Source of the DNA: an uncultured Caulobacteraceae bacterium
Lineage (GTDB): Bacteria > Pseudomonadota > Alphaproteobacteria > Caulobacterales > Caulobacteraceae
Direction: 5' to 3'
DNA length: 5,862 nucleotides
Assembly (NCBI GenBank): GCA_903884915.1
Contig: CAISGS010000400.1
Span: 1-5,862, forward strand
Both the position numbers and the translations under genes were made by a program. Shown piece by piece: positions 1 to 5,775 of this stretch. Each line of letters begins with the position of its first letter. Position 1 is the first letter of the stretch. The notes below the pieces were generated by a model that saw only the letters and a list, made by a program, of their open reading frames with translations, did not search any database and was not told the DNA's origin.

Positions 1-122
1 ACCATTCTTGGGGGAATATATCGGATTCTAACCAAATGTCGCTGCAATGGTTTATTACGGGTTGAGGCGGCCCTCGTGACTTTACCATCAGTGACCGCTT
101 ACGCGATTTTGGAGACCGCCCT

Positions 123-2441
123 ATGAAACTGCTTCCAGATCGTGCCCCTGTTCCGACGAGGCGCCAGGTGATCGGGGCCATGCCCGCCGCTCTGGCCTTG
201 ATGGGCAGTACGGCTGCCGCTGCGGTCACCGTGACAAACAATCCGAGCGCCTTTGGAGCTTTTCGCTGGCGGGCAGGGTTGCCGGAATTTGTCTATAAGG
301 GGGTCGGTGAGGCCCCGGCCCGTCACTTCCATATGATTGGCAATCGCCGCATCAAGATGCAGGTCTCGCAGCGCGGGGAGGTCGGGCTCTATGACCCCCA
401 TGAGGCTATGCGCTGGCTGATCGCGCCTCAGGCCGGCGGTACGGGCGGCCATTCGCAGATCACCGAAGACGCTGCTGAGGCTGGATCCGCGCTGATCTGG
501 GGCTCGACCTTTGGGCTCTGGCCTCAGGGACCGGCCCCTGAGCGCATCTTTGGCGTTAACCGCTTTGAGATCGCCGCGAGCCAACATGGCCTTACCCTGC
601 GCCGAACCGTACGGATGCCCGAGGGGGAGGCCCCCTATCTGTTGATCAAGGTGGACCTCAGCCTTGACGCCTCCAGCGCCGCAAGGTCGGTGACCCACTC
701 CGAAATCTGGCCCCTAGAACCGCGCTTCTTGAAGACCTTTCAAGGCGAAAAGGCGCGGGAGGCGGCGACGGCGGGGGTCACCTATCAGATCGTAAAGTCT
801 GCCAACGCCATCGCAGCGCGCGAGGATTTTGGAACGACCCCGGGGACCAATGGTACCCCAAAGGCGCTCAGCCTCCAAGCCCACGCGCCCCTGTCGGCCT
901 CAACCGAGATGGTGGCGCTTAAGTCAGAGGGGCGGGTCCACCCCAGTCTCTGCGCTCAGACCTCTGTTGCCCTTCAGCCCGGACAGACCCGAAGTCTCTA
1001 TTTCACCCTCAGCCTGGAGGGCTTTTTGCCTGATCAGCCCGTGCCTGTTCTCTTTTCTGAATCGGATAGGGTGATGCGCCGCCGATTGCCGACCGCGCAC
1101 AGTGCTCTGGCCCCTCAGGCGGCGTTGGAGATCCCGTGGCATGGGGCCGCTCTGGTCGCAGGCCTTTCGACCGATCAGGGACTTCCCGGCCATAGTCTTA
1201 ATCAAGGCGGCATCTATGCCTATGGATTGGGGTCCAATGCCTCTGCCCGCGATAGTCTTCAGCACGCCTTGCCGCTGGTCTATTTCGAGCCGGAGCTGGC
1301 CCTGTCGGTCCTGAAAAACACCTGCGCTTGGGGCAGTCCCGACGGTGATCTGCCCTACGCGCTGAAGGATGATAAGTCGCCCTATACCAGTCTGCTGCGC
1401 CCCTCCGATCTCAATCTATGGGCCCTCTGGTTGGCGACCGAATATGCAGCAGCGACCAACGATCTGGCGGCCTTTACTGCGCCTCAACCCTACCATCCGG
1501 TCTATGGCGCATTGCCCGTCACGCTAAAGGCCCATCTCATCCAGCAGTTTCGGTTCTTTGTCGACAAGGTGGGCCGAGGCGAGCGCGGTCATGTCCGCAT
1601 CCTCAATGCCGACTGGAACGATATGGCCTTGGGTCCTGCGACCGCCACCAACCGGCAAGAGCGTGAGGCCATGATCTTGTCGGGCAGTTCGGTCCTCAAC
1701 TCGGCCATGGCCAGCTATGTCCTGAAGATCTTTGCGGGATTGATGACGCGGTTGGGGGAGGGGGGCGTCGCCGACGAGGCAAGGAGCCAAGCCTTGGACC
1801 TCAAGCTCAAGGTGGCTGAGGCTTGGAATGGCCGCTTTTTCGACCGCGCCTATCGGCCCGGCGGCGGTGTGATGGGCCGCGACCGGTGCTGGCTCGAGGT
1901 TCAGCCCTGGGCCATCCTGTGCGGTGCCGCAACCCGCGAGCAGGCCAAGGCCTTGCTCAAACTGATCGACGAGGGCCATCGCCGGGACAGCCCGCTTGGG
2001 GCGCGGATCATCTGGCCTCCAGATCCCAAGGCTTCACGCCCAGGCGAGGGGACGATCGGCGGCATCTGGTATTCGATCAATATGACCCTGATCTGGGCCG
2101 CAGTCTCTATCGACCCGAACATGGCTTGGAATGAGTGGCGGCGCATGAGTCTGCAGGCCCATCAACAGGCCTATCCGACCATCTTTGAAGGCACTCTGGC
2201 TGGCCCCGACAGTTGGAACGCCCCAGAAGCCTCCCGTCCCGGACACACCTGGGCCACGCCAGCCTTTGCGATGCAGGATTACCCGGTCTCGAACATGCAC
2301 GCCCACGCCCAGCCGATCTTGGCCTATTTGCGCCTCTTAGGCGTCTGTCCGAGTCAGACGGGCCATCTTAGCCCTCAAGGCGCTAAGGCCGCGAGGGACG
2401 GACGGTTTGACAGCCAGACCTTCCACGTCGGTTCAGTTTAG
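123..2441 (+). CDS. Tat-exported GH94-like six-hairpin glycosidase
   Basis: The 772-residue product probably acts on a glucoside or oligosaccharide in the periplasm; its substrate is unknown. The N-terminus has a twin-arginine signal: TRRQVIG with R13-R14, a hydrophobic stretch to about residue 30, and an Ala-rich cleavage region near residues 31-34. Residues about 45-110 resemble the N-terminal beta-sandwich of GH94 enzymes (RHFHMIGNRRIKM, then GEVGLYDPHEAMRW). Residues about 335-760 look like an (alpha/alpha)6 barrel, with a DWND motif at 497-500 where GH94 enzymes carry their catalytic aspartate, an EVQPWAILCG segment, and GGIWYSINMTLIWA from 646. GH94 phosphorylases usually have a His in that last segment (the HA after GGxY), and it is absent here. 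Together with export away from the cytoplasm this makes a hydrolase likelier than a phosphorylase (inference). The ATG is supported by GGAGA at 111-115, seven bases upstream. No terminator is evident after the TAG. Fold call fairly sure; activity unsure. Confidence 0.8.
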   Translation: MKLLPDRAPVPTRRQVIGAMPAALALMGSTAAAAVTVTNNPSAFGAFRWRAGLPEFVYKGVGEAPARHFHMIGNRRIKMQVSQRGEVGLYDPHEAMRWLIAPQAGGTGGHSQITEDAAEAGSALIWGSTFGLWPQGPAPERIFGVNRFEIAASQHGLTLRRTVRMPEGEAPYLLIKVDLSLDASSAARSVTHSEIWPLEPRFLKTFQGEKAREAATAGVTYQIVKSANAIAAREDFGTTPGTNGTPKALSLQAHAPLSASTEMVALKSEGRVHPSLCAQTSVALQPGQTRSLYFTLSLEGFLPDQPVPVLFSESDRVMRRRLPTAHSALAPQAALEIPWHGAALVAGLSTDQGLPGHSLNQGGIYAYGLGSNASARDSLQHALPLVYFEPELALSVLKNTCAWGSPDGDLPYALKDDKSPYTSLLRPSDLNLWALWLATEYAAATNDLAAFTAPQPYHPVYGALPVTLKAHLIQQFRFFVDKVGRGERGHVRILNADWNDMALGPATATNRQEREAMILSGSSVLNSAMASYVLKIFAGLMTRLGEGGVADEARSQALDLKLKVAEAWNGRFFDRAYRPGGGVMGRDRCWLEVQPWAILCGAATREQAKALLKLIDEGHRRDSPLGARIIWPPDPKASRPGEGTIGGIWYSINMTLIWAAVSIDPNMAWNEWRRMSLQAHQQAYPTIFEGTLAGPDSWNAPEASRPGHTWATPAFAMQDYPVSNMHAHAQPILAYLRLLGVCPSQTGHLSPQGAKAARDGRFDSQTFHVGSV

Positions 2442-2574
2442 AAGGCGCCTAACGTTGCCGCTTCATTTCTTTAGGGCTGAACAATCGAAAACGTCATCCT
2501 TACCCCCTGCAGCGTGATATAGCGTTCGCTTCCAGTAGACATTGGCCGCGGTTGTTGCGACAGGTGGCCATATT

Positions 2575-2600
2575 TGACGGTCCCCCAATAATTCCTCCGG
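2575..2600 (+). repeat. Candidate terminal inverted repeat of an IS3-family element
   Basis: The sequence starts TGACGGTCCCCCAATAATTC, 23 bases beyond the end of the transposase fragment. IS3-family ends typically begin with TG followed by a C-rich run, and the end nearest the transposase stop normally sits within some tens of bases of it, so position and composition fit. A convincing partner at the other side was not found. The best weak match is TGAGAGCCCCC on the minus strand at 3151-3141. Confidence 0.45.
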
Positions 2601-2620
2601 TCTCAATGTGAGTACCCGGC

Positions 2621-2654
2621 CTTCATCTGCCGGGGTTAACCCCGGCAGATGAAG
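2621..2654. repeat. Perfect 34-bp palindrome at the transposase stop
   Basis: Two 17-base arms meet at GTTAAC with no spacer. The left arm is CTTCATCTGCCGGGGTT (2621-2637) and the right arm (2638-2654) is its exact reverse complement. It covers the last codons and stop of the IS3 transposase fragment on the minus strand. Transcribed in either direction it would form a strong GC-rich hairpin, but no T-tract follows on either side. It may be a natural hairpin of the element, a bidirectional transcription block, or a rearrangement scar. Confidence 0.9.
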
Positions 2655-2939
2655 CAAATTCGGGCGGTGTCATCCAGCCCAGGGATGTGTGAGGACGGAC
2701 CTCATTATAGTCTTGTGTCCACACCTCAATCTTGCTTCGAGCGTCGTCCAAAGACAAAAATCCGTTTGCATTCAAACACTCATCTCGTAGGCGGCCGTTG
2801 AAGCTTTCGATGTAGGCGTTGTGTCCTTAGGCATGCTTGGCATTGAGAAGTCGAGCGTCACGTCGTTGACGTAGACCCATAGGTCACGGGTCTTAGAGAT
2901 GAACTCCGGGCAGGATTGATCCCAGCATATTTCGCTACG
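2623..2939 (-). pseudogene. IS3-family transposase (orfB) C-terminal remnant, frameshifted
   Basis: This is the 3' part of an integrase-fold (DDE) transposase of the IS3 family, read on the minus strand. The upstream piece gives WDQSCPEFISKTRDLWVYVN followed by DVTLDFSMPSMPKD. After a frameshift at about 2821-2823 it continues NAYIESFNGRLRDECLNANG, then FLSLDDARSKIEVWTQDYNE and VRPHTSLGWMTPPEF, ending in VNPGR and TGA. The typical family block is DNGPEF...DFSRPGKPTDNAYIESFNGRLRDE, so two nucleotides are extra, or one is missing, between the two frames. The second catalytic Asp (in WDQ) and the Glu (in IESFNG) are visible. The first Asp, the zinc-finger/HTH region and orfA are missing, because homology stops near 2939. 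There is also one extra residue between the Asp and PEF. It cannot make a working transposase. Confidence 0.88.
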
Positions 2940-3007
2940 CCATATAGCGTAAGGCTTTTAGGCCTGTCCTGATGGCTATTTTGTACTCAGAGCGGAACGT
3001 GAGCGAA

Positions 3008-3032
3008 ACATTGGGTCCTTGGCTCCCAATGT
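3008..3032. repeat. Inverted repeat, 8-bp arms, 9-base spacer
   Basis: ACATTGGG and CCCAATGT are exact reverse complements around the spacer TCCTTGGCT. It lies about 140 bases left of the candidate nic, on the side that would be transferred first. Its role is unknown; oriT regions commonly carry protein-binding inverted repeats like this. Confidence 0.7.
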
Positions 3033-3086
3033 CCCAAATTAGGTACGATTTGCCTCATTCGCCGTCTGGGCTTCGAACGGTCTGAT

Positions 3087-3102
3087 TGGATTGAACAATC
3101 CA
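3087..3102. repeat. Inverted repeat, 7-bp arms
   Basis: TGGATTG and CAATCCA flank a two-base spacer AA. The stem can be lengthened to nine pairs with TCTG/CAGA outside it if a three-base bulge (ATT) is allowed. It lies in the oriT-like region; function unknown. Confidence 0.65.
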
Positions 3103-3155
3103 GATCTTCGAGGCCGTGAGATGAACCGCTTTTACCCCAAGGGGGCTCTCAAATA

Positions 3156-3171
3156 ACTGTCTCTTGACAGT
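3156..3171. repeat. Inverted repeat adjoining the candidate nic site
   Basis: ACTGTC and GACAGT are exact reverse complements around TCTT. On the minus strand this hairpin begins two bases after the proposed cleavage point, so it would sit near the 5' end of the transferred strand. Confidence 0.7.
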
Positions 3172-3173
3172 GC

Positions 3174-3185
3174 ACACCATACGCA
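3174..3185 (-). promoter_or_regulatory. Candidate oriT nic site of MOBF type
   Basis: On the minus strand the sequence reads TGCGTATGGTGT, with cleavage proposed after the last T (between 3174 and 3173). From memory, the R388 nic is TGCGTATTGTCT and the F nic TGCGTGGGGTGT. The window sequence differs from each at two of twelve positions and agrees with at least one of them at every position. It lies upstream of a MOBF relaxase gene, the class that cuts R388 and F. The strand is right for export of the transfer genes last. The cleavage position is inferred by analogy. Confidence 0.68.
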
Positions 3186-3193
3186 CGCCTGCG
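3182..3193 (-). repeat. Nic-proximal hairpin
   Basis: On the minus strand CGCA and TGCG pair around GGCG, and the stem ends eight bases before the proposed cut. In R388 the relaxase-bound hairpin also ends in TGCG eight bases before nic. The stem here is only four pairs, shorter than in R388 or F, which weakens the comparison. It is listed because its position is the same. Confidence 0.5.
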
Positions 3194-3210
3194 GCCAGTG
3201 TAAGTTATTG

Positions 3211-3227
3211 TTATTCAACAAGAATAA
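3211..3227. repeat. Inverted repeat with an alternative overlapping fold
   Basis: TTATTC and GAATAA pair around AACAA. An overlapping stem, TTGTT (3208-3212) with AACAA (3217-3221), would compete with it. Both lie between the candidate nic and the first transfer gene. Confidence 0.5.
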
Positions 3228-3242
3228 AAGTGCGGAGGGGGA

Positions 3243-3258
3243 GAGGCACTAATGCCTC
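3243..3258. repeat. Inverted repeat, 6-bp arms
   Basis: GAGGCA and TGCCTC pair around CTAA. It lies just left of the AT-rich promoter-like block and has no T-tract after it. It could be a binding site in oriT; function unknown. Confidence 0.6.
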
Positions 3259-3264
3259 CACCTA

Positions 3265-3300
3265 TTGATTTTTCCAATTATTGTATATAAATCATATATT
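3265..3300 (+). promoter_or_regulatory. AT-rich promoter-like region of the transfer operon
   Basis: A TTGATT (3265-3270) could be a -35 box with TATAAA (3286-3291) as -10, although the 15-base spacing is short. TATATT at 3295-3300 is another possible -10, which would put transcription start near the palindrome at 3305-3324. Exact boxes are uncertain. The call rests on the AT-rich block standing just upstream of the first gene of a same-strand cluster. Confidence 0.45.
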
Positions 3301-3302
3301 TA
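3290..3302 (+). promoter_or_regulatory. Near-consensus IHF binding site
   Basis: AATCATATATTTA matches the IHF consensus WATCAANNNNTTR at all but the sixth position and sits in an AT-rich tract. The oriT regions of F and R388 are known to bind IHF. The consensus is short and AT-rich, so a chance match is possible. Confidence 0.4.
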
Positions 3303-3304
3303 AA

Positions 3305-3324
3305 GAGAGGTAGATCTACCTCTC
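3305..3324. promoter_or_regulatory. Perfect 20-bp palindrome, candidate operator
   Basis: GAGAGGTAGATCTACCTCTC is its own reverse complement. It ends 23 bases before the ATG of the RHH-like gene and directly follows the promoter-like AT block. A dyad there is the expected layout for a ribbon-helix-helix repressor acting on its own promoter, as TrwA does at the R388 trwABC promoter. That the neighbouring protein binds it is inferred. Confidence 0.6.
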
Positions 3325-3347
3325 CCTTGTTAGGGGATCGTTTCAAA

Positions 3348-3713
3348 ATGCCATCAGCAATGCCGCGGATACAGTGCCACGTTATGCCTGTCACAAAGGC
3401 TTGCCTTCATCAGATGTCTGCGGATCAAGGCATGACCTATGGTCAGATCATCGACGAGGCGATCGCCCAGTACAATGTTGATCGCAAGTCATGGGTCGCC
3501 CACCAAGCGGGCTACCAGACCCTCTTGGGCACAGCAGTGATGCTGGCTTTGGCTCGCAAGTCCTTGACTACGGAAGAACTCAGAGACGCGCGCAAGACCG
3601 CCGAGCAGGCCGCTGTGCTTCTGTTCGGCCCCTTGGGCAAACGCCCCTTTGACGTCGATGTGAGCCCCCCGACAGACGAGCGCCTTTTGGCCCTTTTCGA
3701 GGCCCTGTCTTAG
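3348..3713 (+). CDS. Ribbon-helix-helix-like relaxosome accessory protein (TrwA/TraY analogue)
   Basis: This small protein of 121 residues probably binds DNA in the relaxosome. Residues 6-13 (PRIQCHVM) look like the DNA-contacting beta strand, 15-28 (VTKACLHQMSADQG) like helix A and 30-44 (TYGQIIDEAIAQYNV) like helix B of an RHH fold. The rest is mostly helical, including a hydrophobic helix GYQTLLGTAVMLALA at 55-69, and may form the oligomer. The ATG at 3348 is preferred because AGGGGA (3332-3337) lies ten bases upstream. An in-frame TTG at 3327 lacks a well-placed ribosome site and abuts the palindrome. It is the first gene before a coupling protein and a relaxase, the place of trwA in R388. 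Autoregulation through the dyad at 3305-3324 is likely. I do not recognise the exact family; the RHH call rests on residue pattern and context. Confidence 0.72.
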   Translation: MPSAMPRIQCHVMPVTKACLHQMSADQGMTYGQIIDEAIAQYNVDRKSWVAHQAGYQTLLGTAVMLALARKSLTTEELRDARKTAEQAAVLLFGPLGKRPFDVDVSPPTDERLLALFEALS

Positions 3714-3778
3714 TCCTATAAATCCCTACCTCTTGGAATGTCCCTCGCCATTACGTGTCCTCTTTTAAGGATCACTTG

Positions 3779-5773
3779 ATGGCTAAATCTTCTTCTGATG
3801 CTTTCAGCGCGTTTGTTCGCGGCGGGCAGATCCTAGGCCATGCCTTGGTCATGGCTGGCCAAGAGGCCAAGCGATATCTGTTCTTCGTCCTTTGTTGGGG
3901 CGTGGTCTGTATCGTCATTGTTAATCTGCGTGCGCCGGACGACATGCAGACCTTCGGGGCCTTGGCCCTGGTAGCTGATCTGCTCCATTGGATGGGTCCG
4001 CCTTTCCCGCAACATCTCAATGTGCCAACGCCAGGGCTAAGACCCCTGAGCTATCCGGTAACGCTAGTGCCGCACCTAAGCTGGGTCGAACCTCTGGCCT
4101 ATGGCTATCGCCGCCTTGTGTTTTTAGGTGCGCTTTTGTGGCTGGTCGGTGATCTCATCATCCTGACCTTGATGGCCTTCTGGTACACCCATATGGGCCG
4201 CGAGAAGCTGGCGACCACGCAGACGCGTGGCCAGTTGATCGTCCCAGCCCGGGCCCTCATCGCGCAGATCAACCTCTTCAATCGCGAGGAGGCCAAGACC
4301 AAGGGCAGGCCCGAACATCTGCCTGCCAAACTGGTGGGCGTGCCCTATCCCTTTGAGGGGGAGTTTGAGCACACCTTGATCACCGGCAGCCCAGGCTCTG
4401 GCAAGTCGGTCGCGATCCATAAGCTCATCGCCTCGATCCGCGAACGCGGCGACCGGGCCGTGATCTATGACCCAGAGCTGGAATATACCGCCCAGCATTT
4501 TAACCCAGACACCGACATGATCCTCAATCCCTTCGATGAGCGTTCAGTGTCTTGGTCGCCCTTCTATGATGCAACCGACCATGTCGAGTGGGACCGTCTA
4601 GCCCATGGGCTCTTTAAGGATCCAAGGGGAGGCGACCCCTATTGGACCAATGTGGCCAGATCAGTCTTCACCTGGACCTGCTTCATGCTCAAGCAGCGCG
4701 ACCGGATCGTGACCCTTGAGACGGCCTTGAACTATCTGTTCGGCCCCTCTGATCGGCTGCTGGTCCTCTTAGAGGGAACACCCGCCCATAAGCATCTTGA
4801 GCGCAGCGGCGGGCCACGTGTGGCCTCGATTGAATCGGTTCTGGTCGAGGGCGTCTCGCCGCTCATCTATCTCTTAGGGGAGGGCGAAGCCTTCTCTATC
4901 CGGCGCTGGGTCAATCAAGACCGGCGCTCGCCGGGCATCCTCTTTCTCTCCGCGCCTGAGACCCATGCCGATACCTTGCGGCCCCTCTTAGGCTTTTGGT
5001 CTGAGATCGTGGTCAGCGCGCTCTTGTCTCGTAAGGCCGAAGGGGTGGGGCTTCATCCGACCTGGGTGGTGCTGGATGAGTTCCCCTCGCTTGGCCGGAT
5101 TGATGAGCTGGCCAAGGGCCCCAACCGGGTTCGCAAATATGGCGGGGCCATGGTGCTTGGGATGCAGCAGATCTCTCAGGTTCAAGAGATCTACGGCAAG
5201 GACATGGCCCGCACGATCATGGGCCAATGTCTAAATAAGCTCGTCCTTCGCTGCGGCGATAGCGAGACCGCCCAGACCATGAGCGACATCCTTGGTGAGC
5301 GGATTATGAACCGCTCGACCGAGAACACCTCTTACGGAGCCAACAGCCTCAGAGACGGGGTCAGCATCTCGCAGCGCCAAGATAAGGAGGCGGTCTATCT
5401 GCCGACCGACTTGATGAACTTGCCGTCCTTGCAAGGGGTCATTCGGGTCACCAACAAGCGCAAATCTGGTCCCTTCCCGATCGCTCCAATCAGCTTTGTT
5501 CCAGACCCTTTGCAAACAGTGGCTCCGGGGTTTGTACCGCGCTTAGGTCCTGATCCCGTGACAGCCTTTATCCTGCGGGCAAAACGCGAGGCGCAGCCCA
5601 TGCCGCCGAAAAAAAGGCGCAGATCAAACGCGGCTCAATCTGAACCGCCTGAAGCGCCAGATGGGGGTGCCTCTTCAGGTGAGCGCGAGGAGCCAAGCTC
5701 AACCTTGCCCGAGCCCGCGCCAAAGCCAATGGCCAAGAAAGCTTCGCCCAATGACCTTTGGAAGGACATCTGA
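3779..5773 (+). CDS. traD: TraD/TrwB-type conjugative coupling protein (VirD4-like ATPase)
   Basis: This inner-membrane hexameric ATPase links the relaxosome to the type IV secretion channel. The 664-residue product has two membrane segments near residues 33-51 and 113-135, with about 60 periplasmic residues between them. A RecA-like motor follows: Walker A GSPGSGKS at about 203-210, Walker B VVLDEF at about 429-434, and the glutamine motif GMQQISQVQEIYG from about 461, followed by LRCGDSETAQTMSDILGE as in TrwB/TraD. The tail from about 570 is Pro-, Ser- and Lys-rich, with a basic PPKKRRRS patch and a final NDLWKDI. Its length is near that of F TraD. I chose ATG 3779 because AAGGA (3767-3771) is seven bases upstream; an in-frame GTG at 3755 would add eight residues but has no good ribosome site. 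A 65-base gap separates it from the RHH-like gene, and two bases separate its stop from the relaxase start, so the genes are probably one operon. Confidence 0.92.
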   Translation: MAKSSSDAFSAFVRGGQILGHALVMAGQEAKRYLFFVLCWGVVCIVIVNLRAPDDMQTFGALALVADLLHWMGPPFPQHLNVPTPGLRPLSYPVTLVPHLSWVEPLAYGYRRLVFLGALLWLVGDLIILTLMAFWYTHMGREKLATTQTRGQLIVPARALIAQINLFNREEAKTKGRPEHLPAKLVGVPYPFEGEFEHTLITGSPGSGKSVAIHKLIASIRERGDRAVIYDPELEYTAQHFNPDTDMILNPFDERSVSWSPFYDATDHVEWDRLAHGLFKDPRGGDPYWTNVARSVFTWTCFMLKQRDRIVTLETALNYLFGPSDRLLVLLEGTPAHKHLERSGGPRVASIESVLVEGVSPLIYLLGEGEAFSIRRWVNQDRRSPGILFLSAPETHADTLRPLLGFWSEIVVSALLSRKAEGVGLHPTWVVLDEFPSLGRIDELAKGPNRVRKYGGAMVLGMQQISQVQEIYGKDMARTIMGQCLNKLVLRCGDSETAQTMSDILGERIMNRSTENTSYGANSLRDGVSISQRQDKEAVYLPTDLMNLPSLQGVIRVTNKRKSGPFPIAPISFVPDPLQTVAPGFVPRLGPDPVTAFILRAKREAQPMPPKKRRRSNAAQSEPPEAPDGGASSGEREEPSSTLPEPAPKPMAKKASPNDLWKDI

Positions 5774-5775
5774 CC

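Larger units (their letters stand above)
2442..3347. other. Gene-free intergenic region with IS remnant and oriT-like segment
   Basis: These roughly 900 bases hold no intact gene. From 2442 to 2574 I see nothing assignable: no clear hairpin-plus-T-tract terminator follows the glycosidase gene. From 2575 to about 2939 lies a decayed IS3-family fragment. From about 2940 to 3007 I see only a weak hairpin (TACGC/GCGTA near 2936-2951). From 3008 to 3324 there is a dense series of inverted repeats, a nic-like sequence, an AT-rich promoter-like block and a perfect palindrome. The last third is clearly richer in A and T than the flanking genes. Confidence 0.75.

Noticed and set aside
99..698. 199-residue minus-strand open frame
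   Set aside because: Shadow of the glycosidase gene; low-complexity, no recognisable domain and no independent ribosome site.
2443..2450. AGGCGCCT as a terminator stem after the glycosidase gene
   Set aside because: Spacer-less eight-base palindrome without a following T-tract; too weak to call.
2463..2657. 64-residue minus-strand open frame
   Set aside because: Overlaps the palindrome and IS end in a different frame from the transposase and has no recognisable family.
3019..3154. Plus-strand open stretch ending in MNRFYPKGALK and TAA at 3152-3154
   Set aside because: Short, without a supported start, and no family recognised.
3158..3170. CTGTCTCTTGACA resembling the Tn5/IS50 inside end
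   Set aside because: Agreement stops after about ten bases, no partner end or IS4-family transposase is present, and the stretch is explained by the inverted repeat at 3156-3171.
2935..3180. Minus-strand reading frame from ATG 3180, open to TAG 2935 apart from one TGA at 3057-3055
   Set aside because: Interrupted, no recognisable family, no ribosome site, and it overlaps the nic-like sequence and inverted repeats. Could be an old gene relic but cannot be supported.
3228..3234. AAGTGCG resembling part of an RSF1010-type (MOBQ) nic
   Set aside because: The match is seven bases, the following bases do not fit, and the adjacent relaxase is MOBF.
3327..3347. TTG start for the RHH-like protein seven codons upstream
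   Set aside because: It lies directly after the palindrome and lacks a well-spaced ribosome site; ATG 3348 has AGGGGA ten bases ahead.
3755..3778. GTG start for the coupling protein eight codons upstream
   Set aside because: No ribosome site at proper distance from the GTG, while AAGGA lies seven bases before the ATG at 3779.
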